A stretch of 11,827 bases of DNA from Thiohalomonas sp. (GTDB lineage Bacteria > Pseudomonadota > Gammaproteobacteria > GRL18): contig JAIVER010000015.1 in assembly GCA_023864145.1 (NCBI GenBank), positions 1-11,827 of the forward strand, in the 5' to 3' direction. Position numbers and translations under genes: made by a program. The notes beneath the pieces were generated by a model that had not been told where the DNA came from, made no database searches, and saw only the letters and a list, made by a program, of their open reading frames with translations. Below are positions 1 through 7,390 of this stretch, one piece after another. The first letter of the stretch is position 1; every line of letters starts with the position of its first letter.

Positions 1-32
1 TTTTCATGGGCTGTGAGAGTAATTTGCGTCAT
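1..32 (-). CDS. Putative IS630-type transposase, N-terminal ten residues only
   Basis: A minus-strand ATG at 32-30 opens a frame reading MTQITLTAHE before the window ends. A purine-rich GAGGA (50-46) lies 13 bases upstream, which is long for a Shine-Dalgarno sequence. The residues resemble the start of IS630-family transposases, whose N-terminal helix-turn-helix region follows such a motif. It lies just inside a repeated element end (55-92), the expected place for the transposase of that element. The fragment is too short to be sure; it could also be an unrelated frame. Confidence 0.35.
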   Translation of the reverse strand, partial: MTQITLTAHE

Positions 33-91
33 TGGATAATTTTGATCCTCTTCTCTATGAAAATCAAGCATTTTCATAGGTCATGGGTATA
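1..91 (-). mobile_element. End of an IS630-like insertion sequence, cut by the window edge
   Basis: On the minus strand the IS1380-like transposase frame is intact up to its metal-binding region (LDVDVTVKPLY) and then breaks at about position 91. From there a terminal sequence starts with TACCCATGACC, preceded by a TA dinucleotide. It contains a subterminal hairpin (55-79) and leads into a new reading frame starting MTQITLTAHE. That N-terminus resembles IS630-family transposases, which often begin with an LTA-x-EK motif, and IS630/Tc1-mariner elements insert at TA. The same end sequence recurs in the palindrome at 11401-11451. The far end of the element lies outside the window, so family assignment rests on ten residues plus TA targeting. 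Confidence 0.5.
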
Positions 92-92
92 A
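55..92 (-). repeat. 38-bp element end with subterminal hairpin, copy 1
   Basis: Read on the minus strand, these 38 bases are identical to 11401-11438. The inner part (79-55) is a hairpin with 10-bp arms CTATGAAAAT and ATTTTCATAG around the loop GCTTG. The outer part (92-80) is TTATACCCATGAC. In both copies the sequence runs in the same direction as the interrupted transposase and truncates it with the same residues, LYP then TGA. This copy lacks the outer right arm that makes the other copy a full palindrome. Confidence 0.85.
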
Positions 93-603
93 TGGTTTGA
101 CGGTGACATCGACATCTAAAATCCAAGGCGTGGTTAATAAGGGGGATAGCAAGATTGTAAATGTGTTTGTAGCCATTTGATGCCTGCCTTCTCTTCAATT
201 TTATTCAAACCCCGACGAGCAGAATCATACTGAGCACTTTGCTCATGCCTAATAATCGTGAATTAACTTGATCACTCATTAGATTAATGATGTGTGCATA
301 GCGATTATGTCCCGACAAAATGGAAAGAAATAATGAGCCCAGTACATTCACTTTTTTAGGCGCATTATTGCTTCGATAATGTAAAGGACAATCGCTTACC
401 CAGGGATCAAATCGATCACCAAATTTTAAAAACTGGATGAAAAAGGGTAATTGCACCATGGGAGTGAGTTTGGCATTGGAATCCCATTCAATATGTAATT
501 TTCCAGCATAAGTGTCAACTTCTACCGCCTCAGGAAGTGCATTTCTAGTCGCTAAAGCCTGATCACCCGTTGGGTGATCAGATTTGGGTGGCAAAAGCAT
601 CAT
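93..603 (-). pseudogene. IS1380-like transposase, N-terminal half, frameshifted and interrupted
   Basis: The frame starts at tandem ATG codons (603 and 600) with AAGGA at 612-608, which fits the second ATG better. It reads LPFFIQFLKFGDRFDPW, LSGHNRYAHI and LLGMSKVLS, a pattern I recognise from DDE transposases of the IS1380/IS4 group. After SKVLS (about 240-225) a one-base frameshift leads to a stop at 205. The adjoining frame continues directly as DSARRGLNKIEEKAG and then TTPWILDVDVTVKPLY, where the first catalytic aspartate is expected. At position 91 the gene is cut by an IS630-like end. The catalytic core and C-terminus are missing. Family name is from memory of the motif pattern and is tentative. 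Confidence 0.75.
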
Positions 604-652
604 TTCATCCTTGTTTTTTAAATACTTGTGATTTTAGCCTATAATCAACTGA

Positions 653-1264
653 TTAAACTAGGTTCATAACCTGATTGTCTGATAATTGCAAACGACCTTC
701 AGCAACCCACTGAATAACCTGAGGATAAGCAATATGTTCCTGCTCCAGGACTCTCTTTGCCAGAGTTTCTTCGCTATCATGCTCAAGGACGGCTACCGAT
801 TTTTGTAAAATAACCGGTCCGCCATCTAATTTTGTGCTGACATAGTGAATGCTGAGACCGTGAATGTCATCACCTGCTTCAAGTGCTCGCTGATGCGTGT
901 GAATACCACGATATTTGGGCAGTAATGATGGATGGATATTAATCATTTTGCCATAAAAATGATTAACAAAATCATCAGTTAAAATACGCATAAAGCCTGC
1001 CAAAACAATTAACTGAGGCTGATATTTTTCGATGCACTGAGTGAGTTCAGCATCAAAGCTTTCACGGCTGTCATACTGTTTATGGTCAATAATCTCTATA
1101 GAAATATTGGCATTTTTTGCCCGTTCAATACCATAGGCATCGGCTTTATTGCTAATAACTGCACAGAGTCTGGCATTGAGTGTTTTATCTGCAATGCGGT
1201 CAATAATACTCTGTAAGTTAGTGCCGCCGCCCGATATAAGAACAACAATAGGTAGTGGGTTCAT
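653..1264 (-). CDS. purN: Phosphoribosylglycinamide formyltransferase (GAR transformylase)
   Basis: PurN transfers a formyl group from 10-formyltetrahydrofolate to glycinamide ribonucleotide, the third step of de novo purine synthesis, in the cytosol. The 203 residues match the usual length. The N-terminal phosphate loop ISGGGTNLQSI (10-20), LAGFMRIL (88-95), and INIHPSLLPKYRG (108-120) are all present. N109 and H111 correspond to the catalytic Asn106 and His108 of the E. coli enzyme, and D147 in TKLDGGP to Asp144. The start lies 18 bases after the purM stop, with only an A-rich stretch (AAAAAAGA) ahead of it, so it is probably co-translated from a purM-purN transcript. Downstream, only about 50 bases separate it from a transposase remnant, and I see no clear terminator there. 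Confidence 0.97.
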   Translation of the reverse strand: MNPLPIVVLISGGGTNLQSIIDRIADKTLNARLCAVISNKADAYGIERAKNANISIEIIDHKQYDSRESFDAELTQCIEKYQPQLIVLAGFMRILTDDFVNHFYGKMINIHPSLLPKYRGIHTHQRALEAGDDIHGLSIHYVSTKLDGGPVILQKSVAVLEHDSEETLAKRVLEQEHIAYPQVIQWVAEGRLQLSDNQVMNLV

Positions 1265-1282
1265 TCTTTTTTACTGGCAGCC

Positions 1283-2320
1283 TTAACTGATAACTACGCT
1301 TGGCGTAGTGTCAGCACTGGCTTCAATGGTGCCTAGTGTGAATACCGTCTCGCCTTGCTGCTTTAGAAGCTCAATGGCTTTTTGTTGATCTTCAGGTGAA
1401 ACAACAACGACCATGCCGATACCACAATTGAAGGTACGGTACATTTCATTGGCTTCAATATTGCCTTGTTCCTGCAGCCAGTCAAAGACCAGTGGTCTTG
1501 TCCAACTTTTACCATCAATTTTTGCTGTGGTATTATCAGGCATTACACGGGGTAAATTTTCTAATAAACCACCTCCGCTAATATGGGATAGTGAATGAAT
1601 TTCAATTTCTTTGGCTAAAGTCAGTAAAGATTTAACGTAGATGCGGGTGGGTTCTAATAGACGATTCTCTAATGTGTCGCCATCAAACTCACTGTTTAAA
1701 TCAGCACCTGATACTTCAATGACCTTACGGATCAAAGAATAACCGTTAGAATGGGGACCACTCGAAGCAAGCCCCAGCAGGATATCACCTTCTTCTACTT
1801 TTGAGCCGTCAATGATTTCATCTTTTTCAACAATACCGACACAAAATCCAGCAAGATCATAATCTTCACCCTCATACATGCCGGGCATCTCTGCTGTTTC
1901 ACCACCGGTAAGTGCGCAGCCTGACTGAATACAGCCTTCGCTAATGCCTTTGATGACATCAGTTGCGGTTTCAATATCAAGCTTGCCGGTGGCATAGTAA
2001 TCTAAAAAGAATAGTGGCTCAGCCCCAGCAACAATCAGATCATTGGAACACATAGCAACCAGATCGATACCAATCGTATCATGTTTTCCGATCATCAATG
2101 CTAGTTTTAACTTAGTGCCGACACCATCAGTGCCCGAGACTAAAACGGGATTTTTATAACGATCAAGTGGTAATTCAAATAAAGCACCAAAACCACCTAA
2201 ACCGCCGAGTACGCCAGGTCGTTGTGTTGCTTTTGTATAAGGTTTTATGCGCTCGATAAGCGAGTTACCCGCATCTATATCCACACCTGCATCACGATAA
2301 CTGAGAGATTGTTTGCTCAC
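1283..2320 (-). CDS. purM: Phosphoribosylformylglycinamidine cyclo-ligase (AIR synthetase)
   Basis: PurM closes the imidazole ring, converting formylglycinamidine ribonucleotide and ATP to 5-aminoimidazole ribonucleotide, the fifth step of purine synthesis. At 345 residues it equals the E. coli protein in length. Visible family motifs are [12 protein letters not shown] (8-19), GGFGALFEL (42-50), [13 protein letters not shown] (62-74), [20 protein letters not shown] (86-105), [14 protein letters not shown] (136-149) and [14 protein letters not shown] near residue 250. The start codon is GTG (2320-2318), supported by GGAG seven bases upstream (2331-2328); no ATG fits as well. It is the first gene of a purM-purN operon, divergent from the DUF2066 gene, an arrangement also found in pseudomonads. 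Confidence 0.98.
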   Translation of the reverse strand: MSKQSLSYRDAGVDIDAGNSLIERIKPYTKATQRPGVLGGLGGFGALFELPLDRYKNPVLVSGTDGVGTKLKLALMIGKHDTIGIDLVAMCSNDLIVAGAEPLFFLDYYATGKLDIETATDVIKGISEGCIQSGCALTGGETAEMPGMYEGEDYDLAGFCVGIVEKDEIIDGSKVEEGDILLGLASSGPHSNGYSLIRKVIEVSGADLNSEFDGDTLENRLLEPTRIYVKSLLTLAKEIEIHSLSHISGGGLLENLPRVMPDNTTAKIDGKSWTRPLVFDWLQEQGNIEANEMYRTFNCGIGMVVVVSPEDQQKAIELLKQQGETVFTLGTIEASADTTPSVVIS

Positions 2321-2361
2321 CTGCCTGCTCCGAATTTAAAAGAGGAAAATTTAAAAGGGCT

Positions 2362-2385
2362 ATTATACTGCAAATGTAATTGCAG
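2362..2385 (-). promoter_or_regulatory. Probable purM promoter -10 box with adjoining 18-bp palindrome
   Basis: On the minus strand a perfect TATAAT (2367-2362) lies about 40 bases upstream of the purM start. Directly upstream of it, in the spacer and -35 region, is an inverted repeat CTGCAA-N6-TTGCAG (2368-2385). No good -35 hexamer sits at 17 bases, so the palindrome may mark an activator or repressor site. The half-sites recall the GCAA/TTGC core of the purine repressor PurR, but the spacing is two bases longer than in a canonical PurR box. The role is inferred from position only. Confidence 0.4.
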
Positions 2386-2524
2386 AATCCACAAACCTGT
2401 TGCTGTTTATGAATAAGCTTAACATCGATTTGGATTATACTAACGAGCAGATTTTTGCTATTCTATCTACTTAGAATCATCCTGTCAGGGCATACAAAAG
2501 GGAACTAAACCTTGGAACTTAACT

Positions 2525-3874
2525 ATGCGATTAACTATAAGCCAATTAAATACAAGTCAACTTAAAATAAGGCCAGTCAGAAATCTTTCTTTTATTCTTC
2601 TTAGCAGTCTACTCTTTCTTCAGTCTGGCTTTGCTGCTGATGTCGGCAAACTTTATGAAGCCAGTCTTAAAGCCGAAAGAGATATAGGCGAAAATGAACT
2701 GATTAAAGAAGCCTTTAGCCTTGTTCTGATTAAAGTATCCGGCCGCTCAGATCTGCTTTCTTCACCGACATATGCTGCCTTATTGAAAAAATCGGATGCT
2801 GCTATTTCACAATTTCGCTATCATCATAAAACCATCCCCTCTGATCAGTTGCTAGAAAATAGCACGTCAGAAAACAAAATAGTAGAAAAAGAAAAGTGGT
2901 TCTGGGCTCGTTTTAACCCTAAAACAATTAATGCTTTATTAAGAGAAGCACAAATACCGCTATGGGGAAAAGTCAGACCTGAGACCCTAATCTGGTTTTC
3001 TCAGGAAGTGAAGGGAAAGCTTTTTCTAAAAAGTCAGTATGATGCGCCTCAAATCTATGATGTATTTAAAAAGCAGGCTGAATCTCGCGGTATTTCTCTT
3101 ATCTTTCCTTTTTTGGATCTGCAGGATCTGTCCAGCATTTCTGCCACCGATATCTGGGGAAGCTTTAATGATGCCATCTTATTAGCGTCAAAACGTTATC
3201 AGGCTCAGTCAACACTCACCTCACGATTATTTAAAGAACCGAGTGGCTTATGGGTGAGTCAATGGAATTTATTACTATTGGGTGAGACCCAAAGTTGGGA
3301 AATACGTGATGAAAAATTAGACCGGGCTCTGGCTTCAGGGATTGATGAGCTGGCAGATAAATTAGCACAACAATTTACTCAGTTTGATCAGCAAGGCGAT
3401 AGAATGGGTTTATTAGTACAAATCAATAATGTCACTAATTTTAAAGGATTTCAGGAGCTGGATGATTATTTACGTAATCTGGCAACCGTTAAATCTCTCA
3501 CTTTGCTGCAGATGGAGCAGGACAGGTTAATTTACAATATTGAATTTCTAGGTACTCAAACGTTATTGATTCAGGAAATTCGTCTGGGTGATATGCTTAA
3601 TTCTATAGAACTCAGTGGTCGTAATTCTAATAATTCTAATAATTCTAATAATGCTGACAATCGCTACAAACCACTCATTCTTGATGATCTGGATAAAAAA
3701 AATGGCATAAGTGATGCCTCCATTGAAAAGCCCGGCACAAGAGAAGCGCCTTTAAATTTGATGGACAAAACAGCAGAAACACAAAAGTACTCTGGTGAAA
3801 CAAAAATGGATGAAGCAATACCTGTCGTACGGCAACCGTTACAAGCGGATTTAGAATATTGGTATGCCAGATAG
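2525..3874 (+). CDS. Secreted DUF2066 family protein
   Basis: The 449-residue product begins with basic residues, a hydrophobic stretch (21-33) and SGFA-AD, a probable Sec signal cleaved after residue 37. What follows, from KLYEASLKAERDIGENELIKEAF to VLIKVSGRSDLL, is the typical opening of DUF2066 proteins, a family of unknown function conserved beside purM in gammaproteobacteria. The C-terminal third is probably disordered: it holds an Asn/Ser repeat (about 366-376) and a polar tail. The ATG at 2525 has only a weak GGA eight bases upstream. The stop is nine bases before the permease gene, so the two are probably one transcript. Function is unknown; a periplasmic location is predicted. Confidence 0.85.
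   Translation: MRLTISQLNTSQLKIRPVRNLSFILLSSLLFLQSGFAADVGKLYEASLKAERDIGENELIKEAFSLVLIKVSGRSDLLSSPTYAALLKKSDAAISQFRYHHKTIPSDQLLENSTSENKIVEKEKWFWARFNPKTINALLREAQIPLWGKVRPETLIWFSQEVKGKLFLKSQYDAPQIYDVFKKQAESRGISLIFPFLDLQDLSSISATDIWGSFNDAILLASKRYQAQSTLTSRLFKEPSGLWVSQWNLLLLGETQSWEIRDEKLDRALASGIDELADKLAQQFTQFDQQGDRMGLLVQINNVTNFKGFQELDDYLRNLATVKSLTLLQMEQDRLIYNIEFLGTQTLLIQEIRLGDMLNSIELSGRNSNNSNNSNNADNRYKPLILDDLDKKNGISDASIEKPGTREAPLNLMDKTAETQKYSGETKMDEAIPVVRQPLQADLEYWYAR
3622..3648 (+). repeat. Three tandem copies of a 9-bp unit inside the DUF2066 gene
   Basis: The unit TAATTCTAA occurs three times head to tail (3622-3630, 3631-3639, 3640-3648), followed by a decayed fourth copy starting TAATGCTGA. It encodes the segment NSNNSNNSNN. 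Because the unit is a multiple of three, gain or loss of copies by slippage would change linker length without breaking the frame. Confidence 0.9.
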
Positions 3875-3883
3875 GGGCTCGGG

Positions 3884-4978
3884 ATGAGTGAATCGCAAAA
3901 GTGGATGCTATTGTTGATTGTGTTATTAATCGGCTGGATCTTTTACCTGTTGTCACCCATATTAACGCCATTTTTGGTCGCGGCATTTTTGGGTTATCTT
4001 GGCGATCCCTTAGTTGATAAACTTGAGGCCCGTAAGCTTTCCAGAGGTTTATCGGTAACCATTGTTTTTGTGCTCTTCACCATACTCCTATTGGTAATGT
4101 TTCTTCTTCTAATCCCTTTATTAGAAAATCAAATAATTGCATTACTGAATAAATTACCCGGTTTTATTGAATACCTGCAAACTCATGTGATTCCCAGACT
4201 ATTGAGTGTCACCGGCTTAGCGAATCAAAATTCAGAATATGGTATTGACCTCACTATCTTAAAAAAAGCGATAGGGGAAAACTGGCGTAGTATTGGCGGT
4301 CTGGCAGGCTATCTGGTGAACTCGATTTCTACCTCAGGCATGCTTATTATTGCTTGGCTGACTAATATTGTTTTAATCCCTGTTATTGCTTTTTATTTTA
4401 TGCGTGACTGGGATGTTTTGGTGGAGAAAATTCACCATTTGATCCCGCGCCATATTGAGCCTCTGCTTGTTCGGCTGGCGAAAGAGTCCGATGAAGTCCT
4501 GGCTGCATTTATGCGTGGTCAGCTTCTGGTAATGGCTTCTCTGGCGATTATTTATTCAGTGGGACTATGGATAGCAGGCCTGGAATTAGCCTTCTTACTC
4601 GGGCTTTTAGCCGGTGTTGTCAGCTTTGTTCCCTATTTAGGTTTTATTGTCGGGATTGTTGCTGCGGTTATAGCTGCCTTTATGCAAGTTCATGAGCTGA
4701 GCTTATTACTTCCCATTGCGATTGTGTTTGCTATCGGGCAAGTTATAGAAAATATGTTATTGACGCCTTTATTAGTGGGGGATCGTATTGGTCTGCACCC
4801 GGTTGCGGTTATTTTTGCTATTCTTGTTGGCGGCCAATTGTTTGGCTTTGTCGGAGTATTGATTGCCTTGCCTGTATCAGCTGTTGTCATGGTCTTATTG
4901 CGCTATATCTACCAGACCTATCTATCGAGTGGTCTATACGAAACTCAATGTGAAGTTACAGAAGAAATTCAGGATTAA
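3884..4978 (+). CDS. AI-2E/PerM family inner-membrane permease
   Basis: The 364-residue protein has the length and pattern of the AI-2E transporter (PerM/YdiK) family. Hydrophobic segments lie near 8-37 and 58-80, followed by a long soluble loop (about 80-145) and several more helices to the C-terminus. Family-like signatures include PILTPFLVAAFLGYLGDPLV, PVIAFYFMRDWD, SFVPYLGFIVGI, ENMLLTPLLVGDRIGLHP and FVGVLIALPVSAVV. The substrate is not determined; members have been linked to signal export and to Na+/H+ antiport, and no choice can be made here. A G-rich stretch overlapping the upstream stop codon serves as ribosome binding site. The gene is tightly placed between DUF2066 and gshA. In pseudomonads hda follows this permease; here gshA does. 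Confidence 0.92.
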   Translation: MSESQKWMLLLIVLLIGWIFYLLSPILTPFLVAAFLGYLGDPLVDKLEARKLSRGLSVTIVFVLFTILLLVMFLLLIPLLENQIIALLNKLPGFIEYLQTHVIPRLLSVTGLANQNSEYGIDLTILKKAIGENWRSIGGLAGYLVNSISTSGMLIIAWLTNIVLIPVIAFYFMRDWDVLVEKIHHLIPRHIEPLLVRLAKESDEVLAAFMRGQLLVMASLAIIYSVGLWIAGLELAFLLGLLAGVVSFVPYLGFIVGIVAAVIAAFMQVHELSLLLPIAIVFAIGQVIENMLLTPLLVGDRIGLHPVAVIFAILVGGQLFGFVGVLIALPVSAVVMVLLRYIYQTYLSSGLYETQCEVTEEIQD

Positions 4979-4986
4979 ACTCTTCA

Positions 4987-6567
4987 ATGCATAAATATCA
5001 TATTCTCAGAAAACGTCTCAAGGCTCTTTTGGAGCAGCCTGAATCACAATTGCTCACGGGTAATCAGATTGGTCTGGAAAAAGAATGCCTGCGCGTTAAT
5101 CGTTCAGGCAGTATTGCACAAACAGCACATCCTGAAGCATTGGGTTCTGCTCTGACTCATCCTTATATTACTACTGACTATTCAGAAGCTTTGAGTGAGT
5201 TTATAACACCACCTTTCAGTAAGATTTCTGATGCTCTGGATTTTCTGCAGAATACCCAAAAATTTGTTTATAAGAATCTTGATGATGAGATTTTATGGGC
5301 AACCAGTATGCCCTGTGTGGTGGCCGGTGAGTCGAGTATCCCATTAGCTCGTTATGGTCATTCTAATGCCGGAACGATGAAAACTGTTTATCGCAGGGCC
5401 TTAGGACATCGCTATGGGCGTGTGATGCAGCTTATTGCCGGTGTACATTTTAACTTTTCTCTTACTGAATCATTCTGGCCTGTTTTACAGGATTTAGAAG
5501 GTGATCAGCAATCCCTTCAGGATTTTATTAATACGCGCTATTTTGATCTGATTCGGAACAGTCAGCGCATGGGTTGGTTAGTCCCTTATCTTTTTGGTGC
5601 ATCACCCGCTGTATCTAAGTCTTTTTTACTTGGCGGCTCAACAACTTTAGATGAATTCGATGAAAGTACCTACTATGAGCCTTATGCTACATCGTTACGT
5701 ATGGGGGATATTGGCTATCAGAATAATAAAGAAAATGAATCCGGGATTAAAGCCTGTTATAAAAATATAGATAGTTATATCAGTTCTCTGGATTGGGCAA
5801 TCAATACACCCTATGTAGGCTATGAAAAATTTGGTTTGCTTAAAGATGGAAAATATCAGCAGCTTAATACCAATATTCTGCAAATTGAAAACGAATATTA
5901 TTCAACCATTCGTCCAAAACAAATTTTACAGGGTAATGAAAAACCAACCATTGCCTTAGCTAAACGTGGTGTGAAATACGTTGAATTACGCTCATTAGAC
6001 GTGAATGCCTATGATCCGCTGGGTGTCAATGAAAGTCAGGTATACTTTTTAGAAGCCTTTTTACTCTTTTGTTTATTACATGACAGCCCGATGATTGAGT
6101 TGCAGGAACGTCAGGAAATTGATCATAATGAAATGCTGACTGCTCATCGCGGTCGTATGCAGGGGTTAAATTTGTCTCGAAATGGGCACAATCAGACGCT
6201 GCAGGACTGGGGCATGGAAATTATGCAGGAAATGGCAGTCGTTTGTCAGCTGCTTGATGCAGATAATCCGGAAAAACCTTATACCGCGAGTCTTAACAAA
6301 CAGACAGAACGAGTTTTAAATCCGGATATGACGCCTTCGGCGCGAATGCTGGATGATATGCATCAGGATAGTGAAAGCTTTCATCGTTTTGCCGAGCGTA
6401 TGTCACGACAACATTCTCACTACTATAAAAATCTGCATTTGAGTGCACAGCAGGAACAATTCCACCTGCAGGCAGTAAAGGCATCAAGAGAAAAACAACG
6501 GGAAATAGAAGCGGCTGACAATATTAGCTTTGAGCAATATCTTGCTGATTATTTTGCTCAACGTTAA
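4987..6567 (+). CDS. gshA: Glutamate-cysteine ligase, type I
   Basis: GshA joins glutamate and cysteine with ATP hydrolysis to give gamma-glutamylcysteine, the first and usually rate-limiting step of glutathione synthesis. At 526 residues it is close to the E. coli enzyme (518). Family motifs are GLEKECLRVNRSG (29-41), TTDYSEALSEFITPP (62-76), YGHSNAGTMKTVYRRALGHR (123-142), GVHFNFSL (152-159) and KYVELRSLDVNAYDPLG (about 330-345). The start lies eight bases after the permease stop, with AGGA about 12 bases upstream of the ATG, so translation may be coupled. The gene ends stop-to-stop with the thioredoxin gene on the other strand. No gshB is in the window. Confidence 0.97.
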   Translation: MHKYHILRKRLKALLEQPESQLLTGNQIGLEKECLRVNRSGSIAQTAHPEALGSALTHPYITTDYSEALSEFITPPFSKISDALDFLQNTQKFVYKNLDDEILWATSMPCVVAGESSIPLARYGHSNAGTMKTVYRRALGHRYGRVMQLIAGVHFNFSLTESFWPVLQDLEGDQQSLQDFINTRYFDLIRNSQRMGWLVPYLFGASPAVSKSFLLGGSTTLDEFDESTYYEPYATSLRMGDIGYQNNKENESGIKACYKNIDSYISSLDWAINTPYVGYEKFGLLKDGKYQQLNTNILQIENEYYSTIRPKQILQGNEKPTIALAKRGVKYVELRSLDVNAYDPLGVNESQVYFLEAFLLFCLLHDSPMIELQERQEIDHNEMLTAHRGRMQGLNLSRNGHNQTLQDWGMEIMQEMAVVCQLLDADNPEKPYTASLNKQTERVLNPDMTPSARMLDDMHQDSESFHRFAERMSRQHSHYYKNLHLSAQQEQFHLQAVKASREKQREIEAADNISFEQYLADYFAQR

Positions 6568-6882
6568 TTAAAAAAGATGCTTTTCAATAAAGTCTACGAC
6601 AAATTCCTCTCTTTGCGCACTATGAAAACGATCGACCTCTTCACCATTAACAAAAGCAATGACCGTAGGGAAGCCTCTTATTTTATACCTTCCGGCAATA
6701 CGCATATTTTCATTAGCATCAACTTTTGCTATTAAAAATTTCCCGTCATACTCTTTTGACAGCTTATCCAGAATTGGCATCAGTACGTTACAAGGACAAC
6801 ACCAGTCAGCACTTATATCGACTAAAACCAGCCTTGTATTTGATTCGTTAATCCTAAAAAAATCAGTTAACCCTGTCAGCAA
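6568..6882 (-). CDS. Thioredoxin-like protein with WCCPC active site
   Basis: The 104-residue product has the thioredoxin fold signature: VLVDISADWCCPC (19-31), VDANENMRIAGRYKIRGFPT (54-73) with cis-proline P72, and FVNGEEVDRF. The active-site cysteines are C28 and C31; the residue after C28 is a third cysteine where thioredoxins nearly always have glycine. D22 matches the buried aspartate of E. coli thioredoxin. No signal peptide is seen, so a cytosolic thiol-disulfide role is likely, fitting its place next to gshA. The start is uncertain: the frame opens with TTG at 6882 with no Shine-Dalgarno, and the upstream codons GTT GTT TAT GCT AAA TTT TGC follow an in-frame TAG. A nearby ATG is out of frame. 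A transposase remnant begins 45 bases upstream. Confidence 0.85.
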   Translation of the reverse strand: MLTGLTDFFRINESNTRLVLVDISADWCCPCNVLMPILDKLSKEYDGKFLIAKVDANENMRIAGRYKIRGFPTVIAFVNGEEVDRFHSAQREEFVVDFIEKHLF

Positions 6883-6926
6883 GCAAAATTTAGCATAAAC
6901 AACCTAAAAGTCTGACTCATTATGTT

Positions 6927-7310
6927 CTATGAAGGAGCTGACAGTCCCACATAATTATCAGAGCCCAGATTAAGCTTAAATTTCTCCATTGCCTTTGCCA
7001 AAATAAGGCTCCAGCACTCATTGTAATTTAACTGCGTCGCAGTTGTTTTAAGCTCATCAAAAAAGTCGACAAGTCGGATGTATGCTGATTTTAATCTCGT
7101 AATATCACCATGAGTGCTGCTAATAACCATCTTCTTTTGACGACCATGTTTAGTCAATCTGCCAATGCTACTGAGCAATAATGGACGACTGGTAATTGCC
7201 ACATGGTGTTTGTGTGGAATGGCTAATCGAACAAATAAATTCCACCAGTTACATATCAATGCAATCATTCGAGTCATGAATTGACAGCTCTTTATTTTAT
7301 GGGTATACAC
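6927..7310 (-). pseudogene. IS1380-like transposase, C-terminal fragment
   Basis: The frame carries CQFMTRMIALICNWWNLFVR, then AITSRPLLLSSIGRLTKHG and a C-terminal helical part ending VGLSAPS. I recognise this as the end of the same transposase family whose N-terminal half lies at 93-603; it follows the catalytic domain in full-length members. The N-terminal two thirds, including the catalytic residues, are missing. An in-frame TGA immediately precedes the nominal GTG start, so this is a remnant and not a small gene. The two fragments cannot belong to one interrupted copy in simple order, because the N-terminal piece continues leftwards out of the window. A weak similarity (CTAAAA followed by a TC) between 6902-6915 and the region upstream of 603 could be decayed terminal repeats. 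Confidence 0.75.
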
Positions 7311-7390
7311 TCACTGAATAAACGCTTTGGTGGTTTTGCTGTCCTTTCAAAATATGTATTTCTATGATGATCCTTTAGAAACAGTCAGTA

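Noticed and set aside
2368..2385. Canonical PurR box
   Set aside because: The GCAA and TTGC half-sites are separated by six bases; the standard 16-bp site has four. I kept it only as an unnamed palindrome.
3601..3660. CRISPR array
   Set aside because: The tandem units are 9 bp with no spacers and lie inside a coding gene; no direct repeats with unique spacers occur anywhere in the window.
7299..7307. Third copy of the IS630-like end (shared TATACCCAT on the minus strand)
   Set aside because: Only nine bases match, and they encode YTH in a position that fits the IS1380-like protein alignment, so chance is the better explanation.
6927..7310. Intact small hypothetical gene
   Set aside because: The protein matches only the C-terminal end of a transposase family, starts right after an in-frame stop and has no convincing ribosome binding site.
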